A stretch of DNA of 36,930 nt, taken from NCBI RefSeq assembly GCF_030398385.1, contig NZ_JAOAOQ010000051.1, positions 1-36,930 of the forward strand, written 5' to 3'. Under the pieces are notes generated by a model. The model did not search any database, was not told where the DNA came from, and worked only from the letters and a program-made list of their open reading frames with translations. Source of the DNA: Aquibium sp. ELW1220. Its GTDB lineage: Bacteria > Pseudomonadota > Alphaproteobacteria > Rhizobiales > Rhizobiaceae. Of the stretch, positions 31,554-36,930 are shown piece after piece. A program made the translations under genes and the position numbers. Each line of letters opens with the position of its first letter. Within the stretch, counting starts at the first letter, position 1.

Positions 31554-32777
31554 ATGCAGACCTTCGAGAACGCCCGCGAGGCAGCGCTCACCATGCGGCC
31601 GGACGTGCCGGTCTACTGCTTCCGGCCGGCGGTGCTGAAGGCGGATGCGCGGCGGTTCATGGAGATGTTTCCGGGCAGGACCGCCTATGCAGTGAAGACC
31701 AATGGCGAGCCGATGGTGCTGCAGGCGCTGGCCGAGGCCGGCGTCACCGCCTTCGACGTCGCTTCGCCGGCCGAATTCGCGGCGGTGCGCGCCGTCGCGC
31801 CGGCCGCCGAGATGCTCTACATGCACCCGGTCAAGGCGCAGTCCGACATCCGGCTGGCGCTGGAGACCTACGGCATCCGGGTGATCGCGGTCGACCACGA
31901 GGACGAGGTCACCAAGCTCGCCCGCGTCGTGCAGGCGCTCGACATCGACCCGGGCACCATCACCGTCTTCGTGCGGATCCAGACCAAGGGCAGCGCCGCC
32001 TACGAACTGTCGAAGAAGTTCGGCGCCGGGCCGGCCCATGCGGTCGAGCTGCTGCAGCGGCTCGACCGCAACGGCTACAAGGTGGGAATCTGCTTCCACG
32101 TCGGCAGCCAGATCACCGATCCCGACACCTATGAGCGGGCGCTGCGCAGCGCCGACTGGGTGCGCAACCGCGCCGCGGTGCCGCTCGCCGGTCTCGACGT
32201 CGGCGGCGGCTTTCCGGCCGAATACGGCCATGATCCGAATCGCAAGGCGCCCGACATGCCATCGCTCGGCCAGCTGATGTCGCGGCTGCGGAACGACATC
32301 GAGGAATGGGGCTTCGGCGACATGCCGCTGGTGGCCGAACCGGGCCGCGTCATCTGCGCGCATGCCTTCTCGCTGATCGTGCGGGTGCTCTTGCGCAAGG
32401 GCCGCCGCATCTACATCAATGACGGCATCTGGTCGTCGCTGTCGGACTCATGGACCGGCAAGATCACGCTGCCGGCGCGCTTCATTCCCGATCCGGCGAT
32501 CCGCAGCCGCAACGGCGACGAGAAGACCATCGTGCCGTTCAAGGTCTGCGGCGCGACCTGCGATTCGGTCGACATCCTGTCGCGGCCGTTCTGGCTGCCG
32601 GAGACGGTCGACACCGGCGACTGGATCGAGATCGGCAACATCGGTGCCTATTCGCTGTCGCTGCGCTCGCGCTTCAACGGCTTCTATCCCGACACCTTCG
32701 TGGAGGTGACGACGCCGTTCGACGAGGGCAGCGAGCCTGAGGGTTTTGCCAGCCTCGAGACGATGGCGGGCTCCTGA
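31554..32777 (+). CDS. Fold-III PLP-dependent ornithine/lysine-type decarboxylase
   Basis: A 407-residue alanine-racemase-fold (type III) decarboxylase similar to eukaryotic-type ornithine and diaminopimelate decarboxylases; polyamine synthesis (putrescine or cadaverine) is the likely role. Landmarks are the PLP lysine K48 in YAVKTNGE, FHVGSQ, LDVGGGFPAEYG (phosphate-binding Gly loop), VAEPGRVICAHA and the catalytic Cys in VCGATCDSVDIL. The ATG at 31554 gives MQTFENAREAALT with a GGAG ribosome binding site; the long extension upstream is spurious. Only two bases separate it from the small membrane protein gene that follows. It is not distinguishable here between ornithine and lysine as substrate. 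Confidence 0.88.
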   Translation: MQTFENAREAALTMRPDVPVYCFRPAVLKADARRFMEMFPGRTAYAVKTNGEPMVLQALAEAGVTAFDVASPAEFAAVRAVAPAAEMLYMHPVKAQSDIRLALETYGIRVIAVDHEDEVTKLARVVQALDIDPGTITVFVRIQTKGSAAYELSKKFGAGPAHAVELLQRLDRNGYKVGICFHVGSQITDPDTYERALRSADWVRNRAAVPLAGLDVGGGFPAEYGHDPNRKAPDMPSLGQLMSRLRNDIEEWGFGDMPLVAEPGRVICAHAFSLIVRVLLRKGRRIYINDGIWSSLSDSWTGKITLPARFIPDPAIRSRNGDEKTIVPFKVCGATCDSVDILSRPFWLPETVDTGDWIEIGNIGAYSLSLRSRFNGFYPDTFVEVTTPFDEGSEPEGFASLETMAGS

Positions 32778-32779
32778 CC

Positions 32780-33040
32780 ATGGCCGCGCCGCGCGTGCCC
32801 AAGCTCATCCGCTTCGTCGTCGTGAATTCGCTGACCGGCATGCTGATCGGCTGGCTCGTGGCGGCGGGGCTGATCTGGTTCAACATCGGCGGCTTCGGCG
32901 AACTCGTCTGGCATTCGCGCCAGCGCATGGTGGCGCTCTTCATCCTCGCGATGTCGTTCGGCGTGACCTTCGCCTTCGCCTTCCTCGCCACGGCGCTGAT
33001 GCTGCTGCCCGGCGACAAGGACCGCTTCGACAGGGTGTGA
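32780..33040 (+). CDS. Small two-span membrane protein
   Basis: An 86-residue hydrophobic protein with two TM helices (about residues 15-35 and 49-77), a basic N-terminus (PRVPKLIR) and a charged C-terminal end (GDKDRFDRV). I do not recognise a characterised family; it looks like a conserved rhizobial small membrane protein. It starts two bases after the decarboxylase stop, so it is almost certainly co-translated with it, and ends nine bases before the convergent lrgB end. Interaction with or localisation of the decarboxylase is possible but untested. Confidence 0.8.
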   Translation: MAAPRVPKLIRFVVVNSLTGMLIGWLVAAGLIWFNIGGFGELVWHSRQRMVALFILAMSFGVTFAFAFLATALMLLPGDKDRFDRV

Positions 33041-33049
33041 CCGGTCGCG

Positions 33050-33769
33050 TCAGCCGGCGAAGGCCAGCCACAGCAGCACGAGCAGGCTGGTCAGCGCGCC
33101 GTTCAGCCCCATGGCGATGCCGGCGAAGGTTCCGGCGAGTTCGGAGACCTGGAAGGCGCGCGCCGTGCCGATGCCATGCGAGGCGACGCCGGCGGCAAAG
33201 CCGCGCGCGGCATAGTCGGTGATACGCAGCGCGTTCATCAGCGGCGTGACGACGATCGCGCCGATGATGCCGGTGGCGATCACCAGCACCGCCGTCAGCG
33301 CCGGCAGGCCGCCGAGGCTGCTTGCCAGCTCCATGGCGATCGGCGCGGTGACCGATTTCGGCGCCAGAGAGGCCAGCACCTCGCGCGGCGCGCCGAAGGC
33401 CCAGGCGATCGCCACCGCGCTCGCCGCCGCCGTCACCGAGCCGGCGATCAGCGCGGCCGCCATCGGCAGGAGCGAACGCCGCACGATCGCCAGGTTGCGG
33501 TAGAGCGGGATCGCCAGCGCCACCGTCGCCGGGCCGAGCAGGAAGTGGACGAACTGGGCGCCGTCGAAGAAGCGGGCATAGTCGGTGCCGGTGGCGACGA
33601 GCAGGCCGGTCAGCAGCGCCGCCGCGATCACCACCGGGTTGGCGAGCGCATGCCTGCCGAAGCGTGCCGACACCGCGTCGCCGATCCAGTAGGCGACCAG
33701 CGTCGCCGTCAGCCACAAGAGGGGCGAGGCGGAGAGGTAGACCCAGATGCGGACGATGTCGCCGTTCAC
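33050..33769 (-). CDS. lrgB: LrgB/CidB-family membrane protein
   Basis: A 239-residue LrgB-family protein with about six to seven TM helices. Signature segments are FLLGPATVALAIPLY, LAPKSVTAPIAMELA and the closing GFAAGVASHGIGTARAFQVSE with EMAG-like LAGTFAGIAMGLNG. LrgAB proteins are described as antiholin-like regulators of murein hydrolase export and also as pyruvate/glycolate transporters. The GTG at 33769 overlaps the lrgA stop (GTGA); an in-frame extension to 34198 lies over lrgA and is spurious. Confidence 0.9.
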   Translation of the reverse strand: MNGDIVRIWVYLSASPLLWLTATLVAYWIGDAVSARFGRHALANPVVIAAALLTGLLVATGTDYARFFDGAQFVHFLLGPATVALAIPLYRNLAIVRRSLLPMAAALIAGSVTAAASAVAIAWAFGAPREVLASLAPKSVTAPIAMELASSLGGLPALTAVLVIATGIIGAIVVTPLMNALRITDYAARGFAAGVASHGIGTARAFQVSELAGTFAGIAMGLNGALTSLLVLLWLAFAG

Positions 33770-34170
33770 TCCGAGGCCCTCCGCGCCGTCCATCGCGCCA
33801 CGGCCAGGAAGACGCCGACGGTGACCAGCAGCGTCAGCACCGTCGAGACGACGAGGGCGAGGATCAGCGGCAGGCCGAAGCTCGCGATCACGTCGCCCTG
33901 CTGGACGATGCCGACGGCGGCCGGCACGAACAGCAGCGACAGGTTGCGCAGGAGCGTGCCGCCGGTGGCCTCCAGCCCGCGCCCGGGGCCGCGGCGGGCG
34001 AGGAGCACCAGAAACAGCAGCCCCATGCCGACCACCGGACCCGGAAACGCCAGTCCGGCGAATACCTGCCGCAAGGCCGTTACGAGCACTTCGCCCGCCA
34101 GCTGGCAGGCCAGCAGCAGGGCGAGCGCAGGCACGATGCCGAGCGGCTTGTGGTCGGTCTGGTCCGGCAT
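33766..34170 (-). CDS. lrgA: LrgA/CidA-family holin-like membrane protein
   Basis: A 134-residue LrgA/CidA protein with four TM helices: GIVPALALLLACQLAGEVLV, then FPGPVVGMGLLFLVLL (the family's conserved PGxVxGM), NLSLLFVPAAVGIVQQ, and a final helix. It is coupled to lrgB by a GTGA overlap. Upstream on the same strand, 72 bases away, lies a GH25 lysozyme lipoprotein, so the three may form one unit linking wall cleavage with holin-like control. It lacks the long N-terminal extension of some homologues. Confidence 0.9.
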   Translation of the reverse strand: MPDQTDHKPLGIVPALALLLACQLAGEVLVTALRQVFAGLAFPGPVVGMGLLFLVLLARRGPGRGLEATGGTLLRNLSLLFVPAAVGIVQQGDVIASFGLPLILALVVSTVLTLLVTVGVFLAVARWTARRASE

Positions 34171-34242
34171 GGTGCCCTCCGAAACCGCAAGCTGGCACAG
34201 CCGCCGCGGCGGCGCCAGAGCGTCACCCCGCCGCGCGAACCC

Positions 34243-35058
34243 TCAGTTCGTGTTGGCCTTCAGCCATTTCGTCCAGGCGGAGGCGCTGCCGGAAAAGACG
34301 TTGATGTCGGCGTCGCCGCGGATGCCGGGCACGATGCCGGTGCCGGTGTACTGCCAGAACAGGAAGTTCTGCCGGCCGTAGCGGGTGTCGGGATGGTCGG
34401 CGACCGAGCGCAGCCACCAGTCGTAGCCGCGGAAGCTCGACAGCCCGTTGTCTTCCCAGAAGTCGATCGATGTGTAGATGATCGGCCGCTTGCCGTAGTG
34501 CTTCTCGACCGCGTCGAGGAAGATTTTCATCTCGGCGCGCACGGTGGCGGCGGGCGGCCTGAGCTTGCAGGACGGCGACAGATGGTTCCATTCCATGTCG
34601 AGCACGGGCGGCATCGCCGACCTGTCCCTGGGCACGTGGCGGATGAACCATTGCGCCTGCTCGATCGCCGGGCGGCAGAAATAGAAGAAGTGGTAGGCGC
34701 TGCGCGGCACGCCGGCCAGCTTCGCCGCGTTCCAGTTGCGGTGGAAGAACTCGTCGACCCGGTCGCCGCCCTCTGTCGCCTTGATGAAGGCAAACGAGAT
34801 GCCGCTGCGGCGGGCCTTCTCCCAGTCGACCGGCCCCTGATATTTCGACACGTCGGTGCCATGCACCGGATAGGTCCACGGCGCCTTGCCGGTCCAGGCA
34901 TGCGGGTCGCGATCGCCGTAGCGCGGGTTCGTCACCGCCACGCCGGCCGCCGAGCCTGAACTCGGCGCGAGGTCGGACAGGCTGATGCCGCCCGAGGTGC
35001 AGCCGGTCGCAAACGCTGCCAGAACCGCCGCCAGTGTCGCCGCCGCCCATCGGCGCAT
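34243..35058 (-). CDS. GH25 lysozyme-like lipoprotein
   Basis: A 271-residue glycoside hydrolase family 25 muramidase, which would cut the N-acetylmuramic-acid bond of peptidoglycan. Residues 1-20 form a lipoprotein signal with the cysteine at 20 (AAFATGC), so the mature protein is membrane-anchored. The catalytic barrel starts at GTDVSKYQGPVDWEKAR (D69) and holds the DxE motif VLDMEWNH (D154, E156), plus FIKATEGG and YTSIDFWED. The C-terminal strand FLFWQYTGTG matches the family. It precedes lrgAB on the same strand. Nothing suggests a prophage, so a cellular wall-remodelling role is favoured over phage lysis. Confidence 0.9.
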   Translation of the reverse strand: MRRWAAATLAAVLAAFATGCTSGGISLSDLAPSSGSAAGVAVTNPRYGDRDPHAWTGKAPWTYPVHGTDVSKYQGPVDWEKARRSGISFAFIKATEGGDRVDEFFHRNWNAAKLAGVPRSAYHFFYFCRPAIEQAQWFIRHVPRDRSAMPPVLDMEWNHLSPSCKLRPPAATVRAEMKIFLDAVEKHYGKRPIIYTSIDFWEDNGLSSFRGYDWWLRSVADHPDTRYGRQNFLFWQYTGTGIVPGIRGDADINVFSGSASAWTKWLKANTN

Positions 35059-35282
35059 GTCGATCTCCCTTCGTCCAGGCCCCGAATCGGTGCCGGTTTG
35101 CGGGTCTGTGGATAGACCATGGACCCCGACGGGTCACCGCGCGTCGCCCGGCCTAACGACCACGAAATGGTGATTGCCTTTCGCGCCGGCCCGCCCGATT
35201 GTGCCGGCCAGACAGCGGCGGAAGGCGGCAATTCGATGGCCGCCGGGATTAGTCGGCGGACAGGAACAGGACGGCGTCAGGC

Positions 35283-36665
35283 ATGCGCATTCTCGGCACG
35301 ATCCTCAAATGGCTGCTCATCGCCGTCGTCGTGGCGGTGGTCGGGCTGGCAGGCTGGCTCTTTCTGGCGCCGCCGGAACTGATCCGGGTGGCGAGCGGCT
35401 ACACCGCCAAGATCGTCTGTTCCAACGTGTTCCTGGCCGGGCGCGACGCGCAGGACGTGCTGACTGTCGACGTGCAGGCGCCCGGCCATCCGATCCTCGG
35501 CTATCTCACCGTCGACGTCGACCCGTCCGCCGGCACCGCGAAGGCGGCGCTGCTCGGGCTGTTCGGGCCGGGGCTCGCCGCCCATCGCCAGGGCCTCGGC
35601 TGCGCCTCGGTGCCTGCGGGCGACCGGTCGACGCTCGCCGATCTTACCGCCACGCCGGGCAGCGAGGCCGGGCGTCCCGGGTTCTGGCCGGAAGGCGACA
35701 TGGTGGAGCAGCCGCAGTCGGCAGAGATCGCAGCGATCCTGCAGGACGAGGCGCTGGTGGGCCCGGGCCTGCGCGCGGTCGTCGTCGTCAGGGACGGCCG
35801 CATCGTCGCCGAGCGCTACGGCGAGGGCTTCGATGCGACCTCGCCGCTGCTCGGCTGGTCGATGACCAAGACGGTGAACGCGGTGCTGGTGGGAACGCTG
35901 GTGCAGGAAGGCCAGCTGTCGCTCGACCAGGCCGGTCTCTTCCCCGGCTGGACCGACGAGCGGGCGCGGATCACGCTGTCGGACCTGATGGGAATGCAGA
36001 GCGGGCTTTCCTTCAACGAGGATTATGGCGACGTCACCGACGTCACCCGCATGTTCTACCTCGAGCCGGACATGGCGGGCTTCGCCGCTGCCAAGCCGCT
36101 CGCCGGACCGCCCGGCACGATCTTCAGCTATTCCAGCGGCACCGCCGTTCTCCTGTCGCGCCTCTGGCAGGATACGCTGGGCGAGCCGCAGGCGGCGATG
36201 GACTGGCCGCGCGAGGCGCTGTTTGATCCGCTCGGCATGGAGAGCGCCGTGCTGGAGACCGACGCGGCCGGCACCTTCGTCGGCTCGTCCTATCTCTACG
36301 CCACCGCGCGCGACTGGGCCCGCTTCGGCCAGTTCATGCTGGGCGACGGCACGGCGGACGGCCGGCAGGTCGTGCCGGCGGGCTTCCTTGCCTGGATGCG
36401 GCAGCCGGCCCCGGAGTCGAAGAACGAATACGGCAACGGCCAGCTCTGGCTGCACGGGCCGCAGGGCGGCACGCCGGACGGGGAGGACCCCGATGCCGGC
36501 TTCGACCTGCCCGCCGACGCCGCCTGGGCGCTCGGCCATGACGGCCAGTCGATGGCGATGATCCCCTCGAAGGGCCTCGTCGTGCTGCGGATGGGGCTGA
36601 CCCCGTCCAAGCTCGGCTGGAAGTCGCAGGGGCTGGTGGAAGCGGTGGCGAAGGCGGTGGAGTAG
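35283..36665 (+). CDS. Membrane-anchored serine hydrolase, beta-lactamase/class C family
   Basis: A 460-residue penicillin-binding-protein-fold hydrolase. One N-terminal TM helix (residues about 7-29) anchors it, with the bulk in the periplasm. The SxxK motif is S193-M-T-K196. The second motif position has YSS at 283-285 in place of the class C YxN, and GHDGQ stands near the HxG position, so it is more esterase/D-aminopeptidase-like than a true beta-lactamase. Residues 30-140 carry two Cys (46, 107) and no family I recognise. It is the last gene before the right terminal repeat. The start is ATG 35283; upstream ribosome binding is weak (AGGAACAGGA). Confidence 0.85.
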   Translation: MRILGTILKWLLIAVVVAVVGLAGWLFLAPPELIRVASGYTAKIVCSNVFLAGRDAQDVLTVDVQAPGHPILGYLTVDVDPSAGTAKAALLGLFGPGLAAHRQGLGCASVPAGDRSTLADLTATPGSEAGRPGFWPEGDMVEQPQSAEIAAILQDEALVGPGLRAVVVVRDGRIVAERYGEGFDATSPLLGWSMTKTVNAVLVGTLVQEGQLSLDQAGLFPGWTDERARITLSDLMGMQSGLSFNEDYGDVTDVTRMFYLEPDMAGFAAAKPLAGPPGTIFSYSSGTAVLLSRLWQDTLGEPQAAMDWPREALFDPLGMESAVLETDAAGTFVGSSYLYATARDWARFGQFMLGDGTADGRQVVPAGFLAWMRQPAPESKNEYGNGQLWLHGPQGGTPDGEDPDAGFDLPADAAWALGHDGQSMAMIPSKGLVVLRMGLTPSKLGWKSQGLVEAVAKAVE

Positions 36666-36766
36666 CGCTGGCGCTGCCGCCAGGCCGCCGCCACGCCCCT
36701 CCCACGTCGCCGCCACAGCGCGCCCGCGCCCGCGTCACCGCTACAGCGTTCTCCACACCGGCCGCA

Positions 36767-36825
36767 CCGTCATCCTCGGGCCTCCCCGCCGTCATCCTCC
36801 TGCCCAGGCGCCGTCATCCTCGGGC
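36767..36825. repeat. Three closely spaced CCGTCATCCTCGGGC units
   Basis: CCGTCATCCTCGGGC occurs at 36767-36781 and 36811-36825, with a degenerate copy (CCGTCATCCTC then CTGCCC) at 36789. The last overlaps the inner end of the right terminal repeat. The 265-base stretch after the serine hydrolase gene holds only these and the terminal repeat. Confidence 0.75.
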
Positions 36826-36930
36826 TTGTCCCACTGCTGTCCGGTTTAGCTTTGCAGGAACGCGAAGCTGATCTGGTTGGGATTTGGCTTCGGTGGATTT
36901 GGCGGTGTGGTGAGTTTGTCGATTGGTCTG
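36810..36930. repeat. Right copy of 121-bp terminal inverted repeat
   Basis: Exact reverse complement of bases 1-121. In the forward direction a short open frame here would encode a Gly/Phe-rich hydrophobic stretch (IWLGFGFGGFGGVVSLSIGL), but the frame is cut by the end of the window, so I cannot say whether it belongs to a gene. Confidence 0.9.

Noticed and set aside
30462-32363. A 633-codon minus-strand frame joining the EamA transporter to upstream sequence
   Set aside because: The part above 31391 lies antisense to the decarboxylase gene and has no family pattern; the transporter has its own suitable ATG.
33050-35058. A prophage lysis cassette
   Set aside because: LrgA/LrgB are chromosomal families, the lysozyme has a lipoprotein signal, and no phage structural or replication gene is near.

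Overview
The window reads as chromosomal DNA of a high-GC alphaproteobacterium, most likely a Hyphomicrobiales (Rhizobiales) member of the Phyllobacteriaceae/Mesorhizobium type. The clues are an ArsR-methyltransferase regulator coupled to metF, a 28-residue TM peptide of a kind I associate with rhizobia, several classes of rhizobial-type intergenic palindromic repeats, and dense GTGA/ATGA-coupled operons. It carries no rRNA, tRNA, CRISPR array, complete insertion sequence or phage genes. The first and last 121 bases are exact reverse complements of each other, which looks like a contig bounded by two inverted copies of a dispersed repeat.

Layout. (1) 0.2-5.8 kb: a lone nucleotidyltransferase and a hotdog thioesterase (minus strand) lie divergent from a phenylacetyl-CoA epoxidase operon paaABCDE (plus strand). 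That operon is interrupted between paaA and paaB by a hicAB toxin-antitoxin pair and a DUF3291 gene. paaD itself carries a 126-bp palindromic intergenic repeat in frame, adding 42 residues near its N-terminus. (2) 6.0-11.7 kb, minus strand: a GT2 / LAB_N / GT39 trio that fits lipid-linked sugar transfer to envelope glycolipid, preceded by a CaiB-type CoA-transferase plus a ThDP enzyme. (3) 11.8-14.0 kb, minus strand: a Phd/VapC toxin-antitoxin pair, a DUF2442 protein and a monoglyceride-lipase-like hydrolase. (4) 14.2-16.8 kb, plus strand: a complete NitT/TauT/ThiY-type ABC importer. (5) 16.9-18.7 kb: a secreted RNase T2 with an extra N-terminal domain, then parDE. (6) 18.9-22.9 kb: a DEAD-box RNA helicase divergent from ettA, both acting on RNA or the ribosome. 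(7) 22.9-26.4 kb: repeats, a RelE-like toxin remnant, tam, a ketoacyl synthase III and a MOSC protein. (8) 26.4-30.3 kb: DUF2293/trmO (minus strand), ArsR-methyltransferase plus metF behind a clear palindromic operator, a repeat field, and a 28-aa membrane peptide gene with its own promoter, ribosome binding site and terminator. (9) 30.5-36.7 kb: a DMT-family exporter, a fold-III ornithine/lysine-type decarboxylase plus a small membrane protein, a GH25 lysozyme-lipoprotein / lrgA / lrgB cluster, and a membrane-anchored serine beta-lactamase-like hydrolase.

How the parts work together. paaABCE encode the multicomponent oxygenase that epoxidises phenylacetyl-CoA, and PaaD is its presumed Fe-S maturation factor. 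The later ring-opening and beta-oxidation genes (paaG, Z, J, F, H) and the ligase paaK are not in this window. The recurring theme is accessory DNA inserted into a core genome: three intact toxin-antitoxin pairs, one toxin remnant and at least three classes of palindromic repeat. Two insertions, hicAB-DUF3291 and the paaD element, have entered one catabolic operon apparently without breaking it.
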